From an uncultured Collinsella sp. (GTDB taxonomy: Bacteria > Actinomycetota > Coriobacteriia > Coriobacteriales > Coriobacteriaceae): DNA of 55,886 nucleotides. The stretch spans positions 1-55,886 of the forward strand of contig UQSB01000006.1 in NCBI GenBank assembly GCA_900543505.1. The letters are read 5' to 3'. The position numbers and the translations under genes are program-made. Below the pieces are notes generated by a model that was not told the origin of the DNA, made no database searches, and was given only the letters and a program-made list of their open reading frames with translations. Shown here piece by piece: positions 8,108-16,619 of this stretch (the stretch's first letter is position 1; each line of letters begins with the position of its first letter).

Positions 8108-10498
8108 CTATTTCGTTTTGCCGGTAATGAGTGTCTTAAGACCCAGGCCGATCAGGCCCAGGCCCATGCGCACGCGACCGGGGCGATGGCGCTCGATGGC
8201 CTCGGTCTTGCCGGCGGGCTTCTTGCGACGGGCACTCGTCTCGGGTGCGGGCTTGGTGACCTGCGGCTCGGGCTGAGGTGCAGGTGCAGGCTCGGGCTCA
8301 ATGACGGTCGCCTGGACCTTCTGAACCTCGGGTGTTGCCGGCTGCGGCTCAGGAGCAGGGGCGGGCTTTGCCTCGGCGGCGGCCTCGGCGTTGCGATAGG
8401 CACGCTCCAGCAGGGCTTCCTGCGAGTTGAAGGGTTTCTCACCCTCTGCGCGCTCCACGGGGACCCAGGTGCCGTCGCTCGTGAGGCTGCGGGCCTTCAC
8501 GTTGTCGCGCAGCTGCATGCCCATGTACTCGTGCACCAGGGCGCGGCAGGTGGGGTCGAGCACGGGGAAAGCGATCTCCACGCGGTGCTCGGTGTTGCGC
8601 GTCATCATGTCGGCCGAGCTCAGATAGATCATGTCCGAGTCCACGCCAAAGGCGTAAACGCGCGCATGCTCCAAAAAGCGTCCGACGATAGAACGGACAT
8701 GCACGTTCTCGGTCTTGCCCGGAACGCCCGGCTTGAGGCACGAGATGCCGCGGATGATCATGTCCACGCGGACTCCTGCGCACGATGCCTCGGCGATCTT
8801 ATCGATGACCTCGCGGTCGGTGAGCGAGTTGAGCTTAAAGAACACACGGGCGGGCTCGCCAGCGAGGGCGCGCTGGATCTCACGGTCCAGGCCGCGCATG
8901 ATGAGCGGCTTCAGGCCGACCGGCGCCACGCCCAGGAAGCGGTAGTCGCCGCGCAGGTTGCCCAGCGACAGGTTGCGGAAGAACAAGTTGGCGTCCTCGC
9001 CGATGCCGGGATGGGCGGTCATGAGCATAAAGTCGCTGTAGAGCTTGGCCGTCTTCTCGTTAAAGTTGCCGGTGCCCAACAGCGTCAAGCGTGTAAGCGC
9101 CATACCCTCGCGATAGGTGAGCTGGCAGATCTTGGAGTGGCACTTAAAGCCTTCGGAGCCGTAGATGACGGTGCAGCCTGCCTCTTCCAAGCGCTCGGCC
9201 CACTCGATGTTGTTCTGCTCGTCGAAGCGAGCGCGGAGTTCCATGAGCACCGTGACTTCTTTGCCGTTCTCGGCGGCATCGATCAGCGACTCGCACAGGC
9301 GGCTCTGCTTGGCCACGCGGTAGAGCGTGATGCGCAGTGAGATGCACTCGGGGTCGTAGGCGGCCTCGTGCACCAGATCCAGGAAGGGGTTCATAGCCTC
9401 ATAGGGATAAAAGAGCAGCTTGTCGTGCTGAAGTACCTGCTCGCGGATGGAGCGGGTCATATCGATGGTGGGGTTGGGCTGCGGCTTAAACGGCGTAAAG
9501 AGCAGCTCGTTGCGCAGGTGCTCGGGAATCTTGCCCTCAATGCCAAAGACATAGCCCAGGTTGAGCGGGATATCGCAGGTAAAGACCGAGCGACGCGGGA
9601 GCTCGAGCGCCTTGCGGATAGTCTTGAGCGTCGCTTTTTCGAGTGAGCCCGAGACGGCGAGTACTACCGGCTGCAGGCGCAGGCGCTTCTTGAGGATGCG
9701 CTTCATATGCTGGCGATAGTCCTCTTCCTCCTCGACGCCCTCACCGTCGGGATCGATGTCGGCGTTGCGGGTGACGCGGATGAGCGCGCGGTCGAGCGGC
9801 TTATAGGAGCCAAAGCAGCTGTCCAGGCAGGCGAGGATGACGTCCTCGAGCAGAATGTAGGAGTAGGTGCCGGTGGGCGAGGGGATCTCGACCACGCGGT
9901 TCATCGAGGCGGGAATCTCGATCAGGCCCAGCAGGCTTTCCTCGTCGGTGACGCCGTCCAGGCCACAGGCCAGGTAGAGTGCGCCGTTACGCAGGTTGGG
10001 GAAGGGGTGGCGCGGGTCGATCACCAGCGGCGAGATGACCGGCGACACGTAGGCCTGGAAGTAGCGGGTTACAAAGGTGCGCTCCTCGGGCGTAAGCGAA
10101 TCGATGCGAGCGCGGTGAACGCCCAAGGTGTCGAGCTTGCCCTCGATACTTTTGAAGATTGACTCCCAACGGGTAAGGAGCTCGGGCATTTCGGCCATAA
10201 CAGCATCGACCTGCTCAGAGGCGGTCATATTGCTTTTGTTGTCGACAGGCTGTTTTTTGAGCTCGGCCAGGTCGGACAGACCACCTACACGGACCATAAG
10301 GAACTCGTCGAGGTTGGACTCGAAGATCGAGACGAACTTAAGGCGCTCGAACAGCGGCACGGACTCATCGAAGGCTTCGTCGAGCACGCGGTTGTCAAAG
10401 CGTAGCCAGCTGAGCTCTCGGTTTTGCGTATACGAGAAGTCGCGCGGCGGTTTGCGCAGCTTTGCGGCGGCTTGCTTCTTTTCGATTTTGCTCGGCAT
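8108..10498 (-). CDS. ppk1: Polyphosphate kinase 1 with long C-terminal tail
   Basis: Reversibly polymerises the ATP gamma-phosphate into polyphosphate. The 796-residue product has the N-terminal PPK domain (NRELSWLRFDNRVLDEA near residue 28), the FYPYEAMNPFLDLV loop, and the autophosphorylated histidine region GFKCHSKICQ. It also has the C-terminal phospholipase-D-like region with YLSSADMMTRNTEHRVE. Typical PPK1 is about 690-720 residues. Here the last 100 or so residues form an Ala/Pro/Glu-rich then Lys/Arg-rich tail outside the family fold. The second of two nearby ATGs (10498) is used; the first lies 6 bases upstream and the ribosome site is weak. With pst, phoU and pit, it indicates active phosphate storage. 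Confidence 0.94.
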   Translation of the reverse strand: MPSKIEKKQAAAKLRKPPRDFSYTQNRELSWLRFDNRVLDEAFDESVPLFERLKFVSIFESNLDEFLMVRVGGLSDLAELKKQPVDNKSNMTASEQVDAVMAEMPELLTRWESIFKSIEGKLDTLGVHRARIDSLTPEERTFVTRYFQAYVSPVISPLVIDPRHPFPNLRNGALYLACGLDGVTDEESLLGLIEIPASMNRVVEIPSPTGTYSYILLEDVILACLDSCFGSYKPLDRALIRVTRNADIDPDGEGVEEEEDYRQHMKRILKKRLRLQPVVLAVSGSLEKATLKTIRKALELPRRSVFTCDIPLNLGYVFGIEGKIPEHLRNELLFTPFKPQPNPTIDMTRSIREQVLQHDKLLFYPYEAMNPFLDLVHEAAYDPECISLRITLYRVAKQSRLCESLIDAAENGKEVTVLMELRARFDEQNNIEWAERLEEAGCTVIYGSEGFKCHSKICQLTYREGMALTRLTLLGTGNFNEKTAKLYSDFMLMTAHPGIGEDANLFFRNLSLGNLRGDYRFLGVAPVGLKPLIMRGLDREIQRALAGEPARVFFKLNSLTDREVIDKIAEASCAGVRVDMIIRGISCLKPGVPGKTENVHVRSIVGRFLEHARVYAFGVDSDMIYLSSADMMTRNTEHRVEIAFPVLDPTCRALVHEYMGMQLRDNVKARSLTSDGTWVPVERAEGEKPFNSQEALLERAYRNAEAAAEAKPAPAPEPQPATPEVQKVQATVIEPEPAPAPQPEPQVTKPAPETSARRKKPAGKTEAIERHRPGRVRMGLGLIGLGLKTLITGKTK

Positions 10499-11055
10499 AT
10501 GCATCTGTCCGTTCAGTCCCCACAGGGGACGGTAGCCTAACACTATTCACTATTGTCTCAATTTAGTCGACCTATGGCACGGACGTATTGTACGAACGGC
10601 ATCTTTACCTACTTCTTACGCTGTCAAAGCATGCAACAAACTACCCGACCCGCTTTGAAACAATTTATATCCATACTCAACTGGTGAGGATGTATGAATA
10701 AGAATGATTGCGAGCTGAATATAATCGAATCCAAATCGAATCATGGACAAACGACATATATATGCAGAAAACAGTCTTAGCTATGCAATTCCTAAACATG
10801 AAAATATTTGTGCTATCTCGCTCAATTCCTTAGAAAAAAGAACGATTACCTTTGAAAACCTGCTTTAGAGAACCGAAGTGCATCATGGGGGAATCATATG
10901 CGATATACCGTTCATCGCACTTTGCTGACCGTTCGGGGGCGAGGTGGAATTGCGGGTGGTTTTTGGATATAACTAGAGCTGTCAGCAAGCAGCGCCCCAT
11001 ACGGAGGGGCACTGATACATTCGGCCAGTAAGGCCCGAAAGAAAGGTAGGAGGCC
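10499..11055. promoter_or_regulatory. ppk/arcA divergent intergenic region
   Basis: An AT-rich stretch of about 560 bases with no supported gene. Near ppk there is only a short TTAC pair 11 bp apart (10605 and 10616), a weak Pho-box-like hint. The arcA side carries CCGTTC repeats at 10908-10913 and 10929-10934, exactly 21 bp apart, then a -10 like TATAAC at 10968-10973. Two small leader hairpins follow (10994-11010 and 11020-11039), then AGGTAGGAGG. From about 10927 onward the region is alignable with the segment before the second arcA. Confidence 0.6.
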
Positions 11056-12297
11056 ATGACGAAAGGTCTGCACGTGCCTTCCGAGATCGGCAAGCTCAGG
11101 AAGGTCTGCCTGCACCGTCCCGGCGACGAGCTCCTCAACCTGCCGCCCGACGAGCTCGAGCGACTCCTGTTCGACGACGTCCCGTTCCTTGAGGTCGCGC
11201 AGCAGGAGCACGACACCTTCGCCCAGATCCTGAGGGACCAGGGCGTGGAGGTGCTCTACCTCGAGAGCCTCGTCGCGGAGGTGTTCGACCAGGTCCCCGG
11301 CGCCCGCGCCGAGTTCACCGACCAGTACATCGCCGAGGCAGGCATCCGCGGCCAGCACATGCCGCAGATCGTCCGCGAGAAGCTTGACTCCATCGAGGAC
11401 AACCTCGAGTTCGTCAAGAAGACCATGGCCGGCATGACCAAGGCCGAGATCGACATGCCCCTCACGGCGTCCACGACCCTCGACTCCCTGGTCAACTCCG
11501 AGTCCGAGTCCGACCTGATCATCGACCCGATGCCCAACCTCTACTTCACCCGCGACCCGTTCGCGGTCGTCGGCGAGGGCGTCAACCTCAACCGCATGTA
11601 CTCGGTCACCCGCAACCGCGAGACCCTGTACGGCAAGTACGTCTTCAAGTACCACCCCGACTACAAGGACGTCTCCCTGTACTTCCGCCGCGACTGCCAG
11701 TTCCACACCGAGGGCGGCGACGTGCTGAACATCAACGAGAAGACCCTCGCCGTCGGCATCTCCCAGCGCACCCAGGCGGCCGCCATCGACGTCATGGCCC
11801 AGAACATCTTCTGGAACTCCGACTCCAAGGTCGAGCGCATCCTGGCCTTCGACATCCCCGTCTCGCGCGCCTTCATGCACCTCGACACGGTCTTCACCCA
11901 GATCGACGTCGATAAGTTCACGATCCACCCCGCCATCATGGGCACCCTGCGCGTCTACGAGCTGACCGCCGGCAAGAACCCGGGCGACGTGAACATCCGC
12001 CTGATCGAGGACACCCTCGAGCACGTCCTGGAGGACGCCACCGGCGTCGACCAGGTCAAGCTGATCCCCTGCGGCGGCGGCGACCCGATCGCGGCCTCCC
12101 GCGAGCAGTGGAACGACGGCTCCAACACCCTGTGCGTCGAGCCCGGCAAGATCTGCGTCTACGCCCGCAACACCGTCACCAACGACGTGCTGTACAAGGA
12201 GGGCCTGGACCTTCTCGTCGTGCCCTCCGCCGAGCTCTCCCGCGGCCGCGGCGGCCCGCGCTGCATGAGCATGCCCTTCTGGCGCGAGGACCTCTAA
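11056..12297 (+). CDS. arcA: Arginine deiminase (copy 1)
   Basis: Hydrolyses arginine to citrulline and ammonia, the first step of the arginine deiminase pathway that yields ATP anaerobically and raises pH. The 413-residue product has FTRDPFAVVG (about 160-169) in the guanidine-binding core, MHLDTVFTQID with the catalytic His, and the C-terminal GGPRCMSMPFW with nucleophile Cys403. GTAGGAGG lies just before the ATG. Codons are almost all C- or G-ending, much more biased than the neighbours, which suggests strong expression. The protein is identical to that of copy 2 (14130), and the DNA identity appears to stop at about 21 bases before the ATG and at the stop codon. Confidence 0.98.
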   Translation: MTKGLHVPSEIGKLRKVCLHRPGDELLNLPPDELERLLFDDVPFLEVAQQEHDTFAQILRDQGVEVLYLESLVAEVFDQVPGARAEFTDQYIAEAGIRGQHMPQIVREKLDSIEDNLEFVKKTMAGMTKAEIDMPLTASTTLDSLVNSESESDLIIDPMPNLYFTRDPFAVVGEGVNLNRMYSVTRNRETLYGKYVFKYHPDYKDVSLYFRRDCQFHTEGGDVLNINEKTLAVGISQRTQAAAIDVMAQNIFWNSDSKVERILAFDIPVSRAFMHLDTVFTQIDVDKFTIHPAIMGTLRVYELTAGKNPGDVNIRLIEDTLEHVLEDATGVDQVKLIPCGGGDPIAASREQWNDGSNTLCVEPGKICVYARNTVTNDVLYKEGLDLLVVPSAELSRGRGGPRCMSMPFWREDL

Positions 12298-12304
12298 GGT
12301 TTTC

Positions 12305-12392
12305 AAAGACCCGTACAGGTCTTAATACAAACATCTAGCTGACATTAGATGTCTCCCAATGGGACGGTGCGGTTCTTTCGCACCGTCCCATT
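12305..12392 (+). terminator. Three successive hairpins after arcA copy 1
   Basis: Stem-loops follow in series: AAGACC/GGTCTT (about 12305-12322), ACATCTA/TAGATGT (about 12331-12352), and a perfect 14-bp stem at 12358-12371 with 12379-12392. The last lies 40 bases before the aminotransferase start and has only a short T-rich tail. It may set the ratio of arcA to aminotransferase mRNA instead of ending transcription fully. Confidence 0.65.
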
Positions 12393-12432
12393 CATGTTTA
12401 TTGACGCTAAATTAAGATCAGATAAGGTGGCC

Positions 12433-13557
12433 ATGGATATCAAGACAATTGGCGTTGAGGATTGGCTCAACGTTTGGGAGAAGAGTGCTACCTGGGATAT
12501 CGCTCAGTCGACGATCTCGTCGCTGACCATGGGTGAGCTTCGCGCACTTGACGAGCAGGACGGTGCTACGCTCTACGAGCGCCTGGACCGCGAGAAGATG
12601 AACTACGGCTGGATCGAGGGTTCGCCCGACTTTAAGGCCGAAGTCGCCAAGCTGTATCGTCGCGAGGTCAATCCCGATCACATTTTGCAGACCAACGGCT
12701 GCACGGGCGCGAACCTCAACGCCATCATGGCCGTGGTCGAGCCCGGCGACCATGTGATTGCCGAGTGGCCCACCTATTCGCCGCTCTATGAGATTCCGCG
12801 TACGCTCGGTGCCGAGGTCGAGTATTGGGAGCTTCGCGAGGAGCTCGGCTGGAAGCCCGATATCGAGGAGCTCAAGCGCCTGGTTCGGTCCACCACAAAG
12901 CTCATCTGCATCAACAACGCATCGAACCCCATCGGTACCGTGCTCGATGCCGATACACTCGGCCAGATTGCCGAGATCGCCCGTTCGGTGGGCGCCTACG
13001 TGCTGTGCGACGAGGTGTATCTGCCGCTCGAGAACACCGAGTCCTTTATATCGATGGCCGACGTGTACGAGAAGGCCATTGTCACCAACTCGGTGTCCAA
13101 GACCTATTCGACGCCTGCGGCTCGCGTGGGCTGGGTCGTGGCCGACGAAGAGGTCTCCAACCGCATCCGCACCTATCGTGACTACACCATGATCTGCGGC
13201 GGCGTGTTCAACGACGCCCTGGCGACCTACGTGCTCGAGCACAAGGATAAGATCCTTGAGCGCAACCGTAAGATCGTGTTTGGCAACCGTGATATCGCTC
13301 AGGCATGGATCGATGCGCAGAGCCGCGTCTCTTGGACGGCGCCGCAGGGCGTATCCACCTCGTTTATCCAGCTGGATATTCCCGAGAACGATGAGGAGTT
13401 CTGCAAGCGCCTGCTGGCCGAGAGGGGAGTGCTGCTGGTTCCCGGCAGCCGCTTTGAGCTTCCCTGCGGCGCGCGTCTGGGCTACTGCGCGAGCGAAGAC
13501 GTTCTTCGCGAGGGCCTGAGGCTTCTGGGCGAGGCGCTGGCGGAGTTTGATCGCTAG
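12433..13557 (+). CDS. PLP-dependent aminotransferase class I/II
   Basis: A fold-type I PLP enzyme of 374 residues. It has NNASNPIG (161-168), CDEVY (192-196) and the Schiff-base lysine in SVSKTYS (Lys223), plus a late arginine region (RFELPCGARLGYC) for the substrate carboxylate. AAGGTGG lies before the ATG at 12433; a longer reading would start inside the hairpin at 12358. It lies between two identical arcA copies and shares their orientation, so a substrate linked to arginine, citrulline or ornithine is a fair inference. The exact reaction cannot be assigned. Homologues include generic aspartate-type aminotransferases and capreomycidine-synthase-like enzymes. Confidence 0.85.
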   Translation: MDIKTIGVEDWLNVWEKSATWDIAQSTISSLTMGELRALDEQDGATLYERLDREKMNYGWIEGSPDFKAEVAKLYRREVNPDHILQTNGCTGANLNAIMAVVEPGDHVIAEWPTYSPLYEIPRTLGAEVEYWELREELGWKPDIEELKRLVRSTTKLICINNASNPIGTVLDADTLGQIAEIARSVGAYVLCDEVYLPLENTESFISMADVYEKAIVTNSVSKTYSTPAARVGWVVADEEVSNRIRTYRDYTMICGGVFNDALATYVLEHKDKILERNRKIVFGNRDIAQAWIDAQSRVSWTAPQGVSTSFIQLDIPENDEEFCKRLLAERGVLLVPGSRFELPCGARLGYCASEDVLREGLRLLGEALAEFDR

Positions 13558-14129
13558 GATTCCGACGGCTCTCAAACCCACTCAAATCTGTCTACGATTA
13601 TCGATAACAGACCCGTTTCCCATGAGGGGAGCGGGTCTGTTTTTCTATACCGAGAAGTCAAGTTGTTACAAATGAGGCCGTAAGGCGAGCCGGTGTTCGT
13701 TGGGCCTTATACTGAACTTCCGGTGAACGGTACCAAGCGTCTGGTAAACGGTAATATGCATACCAGAAATGAATAGGACAAACTTTTTTCTGAATAAAAA
13801 TGAAAATGGTTGAGACATGGCAAGAATTACGAATTCTATTCATACCTTTGCGTGAAATATGCAAATTGAGGGTGGTTTAAGAAAGACTAGTTCCAATTGA
13901 TTTTCCGGTTAAAAAAGCGTTTAAGCACGTAGATACACTTTATTAAGTCAAAGTGTACCATGCGTGAAGTATATGTGTATGCCGTTCACCCCCCATAAAA
14001 AACCGTTCGGGGGCAAGGTGGAAGTATGGGCTGTTTTTGGATATAAATATGTCGTCAGCAATAACGCCTCACACGGAGGGGCGCTAACGAATCGGCCCTG
14101 ACAGGGGCCCGAAAGAAAGGTAGGAGGCC
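13558..14129 (+). promoter_or_regulatory. Region upstream of arcA copy 2
   Basis: After the terminator the sequence is AT-rich with no supported gene. Reverse-oriented GAACGG (13725-13730) and AAACGG (13746-13751) are 21 bp apart. Forward CCGTTC copies at 13982-13987 and 14003-14008 are also 21 bp apart. These are followed by a TATAAA-type -10 at 14042-14047, a leader hairpin (TCGGCCC against GGGCCCGA, about 14091-14112) and AGGTAGGAGG. The last 130 bases align with those before arcA copy 1 with many substitutions but keep the repeats and hairpins. Confidence 0.6.
13607..13645 (+). terminator. Terminator of the aminotransferase gene
   Basis: ACAGACCCG and CGGGTCTGT form a 9-bp stem with an inner CCC/GGG pairing, followed by a run of T. 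It is an intrinsic terminator about 50 bases after the stop. Confidence 0.88.
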
Positions 14130-15371
14130 ATGACGAAAGGTCTGCACGTGCCTTCCGAGATCGGCAAGCTCAGGAAGGTCTGCCTGCACCGTCCCGGCGA
14201 CGAGCTCCTCAACCTGCCGCCCGACGAGCTCGAGCGACTCCTGTTCGACGACGTCCCGTTCCTTGAGGTCGCGCAGCAGGAGCACGACACCTTCGCCCAG
14301 ATCCTGAGGGACCAGGGCGTGGAGGTGCTCTACCTCGAGAGCCTCGTCGCGGAGGTGTTCGACCAGGTCCCCGGCGCCCGCGCCGAGTTCACCGACCAGT
14401 ACATCGCCGAGGCAGGCATCCGCGGCCAGCACATGCCGCAGATCGTCCGCGAGAAGCTTGACTCCATCGAGGACAACCTCGAGTTCGTCAAGAAGACCAT
14501 GGCCGGCATGACCAAGGCCGAGATCGACATGCCCCTCACGGCGTCCACGACCCTCGACTCCCTGGTCAACTCCGAGTCCGAGTCCGACCTGATCATCGAC
14601 CCGATGCCCAACCTCTACTTCACCCGCGACCCGTTCGCGGTCGTCGGCGAGGGCGTCAACCTCAACCGCATGTACTCGGTCACCCGCAACCGCGAGACCC
14701 TGTACGGCAAGTACGTCTTCAAGTACCACCCCGACTACAAGGACGTCTCCCTGTACTTCCGCCGCGACTGCCAGTTCCACACCGAGGGCGGCGACGTGCT
14801 GAACATCAACGAGAAGACCCTCGCCGTCGGCATCTCCCAGCGCACCCAGGCGGCCGCCATCGACGTCATGGCCCAGAACATCTTCTGGAACTCCGACTCC
14901 AAGGTCGAGCGCATCCTGGCCTTCGACATCCCCGTCTCGCGCGCCTTCATGCACCTCGACACGGTCTTCACCCAGATCGACGTCGATAAGTTCACGATCC
15001 ACCCCGCCATCATGGGCACCCTGCGCGTCTACGAGCTGACCGCCGGCAAGAACCCGGGCGACGTGAACATCCGCCTGATCGAGGACACCCTCGAGCACGT
15101 CCTGGAGGACGCCACCGGCGTCGACCAGGTCAAGCTGATCCCCTGCGGCGGCGGCGACCCGATCGCGGCCTCCCGCGAGCAGTGGAACGACGGCTCCAAC
15201 ACCCTGTGCGTCGAGCCCGGCAAGATCTGCGTCTACGCCCGCAACACCGTCACCAACGACGTGCTGTACAAGGAGGGCCTGGACCTTCTCGTCGTGCCCT
15301 CCGCCGAGCTCTCCCGCGGCCGTGGCGGCCCGCGCTGCATGAGCATGCCCTTCTGGCGCGAGGACCTCTAA
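14130..15371 (+). CDS. arcA: Arginine deiminase (copy 2)
   Basis: Encodes the same 413 residues as copy 1, and I found only one clear DNA difference (CGC to CGT near the end, at about 15322). The function and motifs are as for copy 1, with the nucleophile at Cys403. The near-identity begins about 21 bases before the ATG and ends at the stop, while flanks differ, which points to very recent gene conversion or duplication. This copy lies directly before arcB, so it is the likely partner for coordinated arginine catabolism. Confidence 0.98.
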   Translation: MTKGLHVPSEIGKLRKVCLHRPGDELLNLPPDELERLLFDDVPFLEVAQQEHDTFAQILRDQGVEVLYLESLVAEVFDQVPGARAEFTDQYIAEAGIRGQHMPQIVREKLDSIEDNLEFVKKTMAGMTKAEIDMPLTASTTLDSLVNSESESDLIIDPMPNLYFTRDPFAVVGEGVNLNRMYSVTRNRETLYGKYVFKYHPDYKDVSLYFRRDCQFHTEGGDVLNINEKTLAVGISQRTQAAAIDVMAQNIFWNSDSKVERILAFDIPVSRAFMHLDTVFTQIDVDKFTIHPAIMGTLRVYELTAGKNPGDVNIRLIEDTLEHVLEDATGVDQVKLIPCGGGDPIAASREQWNDGSNTLCVEPGKICVYARNTVTNDVLYKEGLDLLVVPSAELSRGRGGPRCMSMPFWREDL

Positions 15372-15383
15372 GTCTTTCCGTTT

Positions 15384-15415
15384 CCGGTGCGGTCTCCCTA
15401 CAACCGCACCGGTTT
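15384..15415 (+). terminator. Hairpin between arcA copy 2 and arcB
   Basis: CCGGTGCGGT (15384-15393) and ACCGCACCGG (15403-15412) form a perfect 10-bp stem with only three T after it. It looks like a partial terminator or mRNA-stabilising element that lets arcA be made in excess over arcB. Confidence 0.6.
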
Positions 15416-15476
15416 CGCCCGTCAAACGGGCACCACTAGTATTTGCGTAATTCATTTCTTCGAAAGGATTCGAACC

Positions 15477-16472
15477 ATGGGTGTTAACCTCTCCGGCCGT
15501 AGCTTCCTTAAGCTCCTCGACCTCACCACCGAGGAGATCGAGTACCTGCTCAAGCTCTCCAAGAACTTCAAGGACATGAAGCGCGCTGGCGTTCCGCACC
15601 GCTATCTCGAGGGCAAGAACATCGTCCTGCTCTTCCAGAAGACTTCCACCCGTACCCGCTGCGCCTTCGAGGTCGGCGGCATGGATTTGGGCATGGGCGT
15701 CACCTACCTCGATCCGGGTTCGTCGCAGATGGGCAAGAAGGAGTCCATCGAGGACACCGCCCGCGTTCTCGGCCGCATGTATGACGGCATCGAGTTCCGT
15801 GGCTTTGCCCAGGACGACGTCGAGGAGCTTGCCGCTAAGTCCGGCGTGCCCGTCTGGAACGGTCTGACCACCGAGTGGCACCCCACTCAGATGCTCGCCG
15901 ACATCCTGACCGTCCAGGAGAACTTCAACTACGACATCAAGGGCAAGACCCTCGTCTTCATGGGCGACTGCAAGAACAACGTCGCTCGCTCCCTCATGGT
16001 CGTCTGCTCCAAGCTCGGCATGAACTTCGTGGCCTGCGGCCCCGAGGAGTGCATGCCCGCTGACGACGTCATCGAGGCCTGCAAGCCCATCGCCGAGGCC
16101 AACGGCTGCACCATCAAGCTGACCACCGACGTCAAGGACGGCGTCACCGGTGCCGACGTTATCTACACCGACGTGTGGGTCTCCATGGGCGAGCCTGACG
16201 AGGTCTGGGCCGAGCGCATCGCTCAGCTCACCCCGTATCGTGTCACCTCCGAGGTCATGGCTATGGCCAACCCGGGTGCCATCTTCCTGCACTGCCTGCC
16301 CAGCTTCCACGACACCAACACCACCATTGGCGCCGAGAAGTGCGAGCAGTTCGGCATCACCGAGCAGGAGGTCACCGACGAGGTCTTCGAGAGCCCCGCT
16401 TCCAAGGTCTTCGACGAGGCCGAGAACCGCATGCACACCATCAAGGCTGTCATGTACGCCACGCTCAAGTAA
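15477..16472 (+). CDS. arcB: Ornithine carbamoyltransferase, catabolic context
   Basis: In this setting it splits citrulline with phosphate to ornithine and carbamoyl phosphate, the second step of the arginine deiminase pathway. The 331-residue product has the carbamoyl-phosphate motif STRTR (57-61), HPTQ (135-138), the ornithine-side WVSMGE region (234-239) and HCLP (272-275). GAAAGGA precedes the ATG at 15477. Sequence alone does not separate catabolic from anabolic enzymes; the arcA neighbours and antiporter support the catabolic role. Carbamate kinase (arcC), the third step, is not in the window. Confidence 0.96.
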   Translation: MGVNLSGRSFLKLLDLTTEEIEYLLKLSKNFKDMKRAGVPHRYLEGKNIVLLFQKTSTRTRCAFEVGGMDLGMGVTYLDPGSSQMGKKESIEDTARVLGRMYDGIEFRGFAQDDVEELAAKSGVPVWNGLTTEWHPTQMLADILTVQENFNYDIKGKTLVFMGDCKNNVARSLMVVCSKLGMNFVACGPEECMPADDVIEACKPIAEANGCTIKLTTDVKDGVTGADVIYTDVWVSMGEPDEVWAERIAQLTPYRVTSEVMAMANPGAIFLHCLPSFHDTNTTIGAEKCEQFGITEQEVTDEVFESPASKVFDEAENRMHTIKAVMYATLK

Positions 16473-16487
16473 GAGCATCTAGCATCT

Positions 16488-16524
16488 CGCTCGGGGTGCA
16501 TTCCTGCGCACCCCGAGCGCTTTT
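16488..16524 (+). terminator. Terminator of arcB
   Basis: CGCTCGGGGTGC (16488-16499) and GCACCCCGAGCG (16508-16519) form a perfect 12-bp stem, then CTTTTG. An intrinsic terminator. Confidence 0.88.
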
Positions 16525-16619
16525 GTCTGGTAAAAATCTCGCACCGAGCGACATGCACGGCACGGAAGAGCCGCTTCGGGCGAGATCAGTAAATGATTTA
16601 TGAAGGGGGGATGAGAACT

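Noticed and set aside
10605..10619. 11-bp TTAC repeat as a PHO box before ppk
   Set aside because: Only four bases repeat, which is too little to call; noted in the region entry only.
14055..16478. An 807-codon open frame antisense to arcA copy 2 and arcB (and a shorter one antisense to arcA copy 1)
   Set aside because: It exists because strongly C/G-biased third positions remove stops in the antisense frame; it has low-complexity Val/Leu/Asp/Gly composition and no ribosome site.
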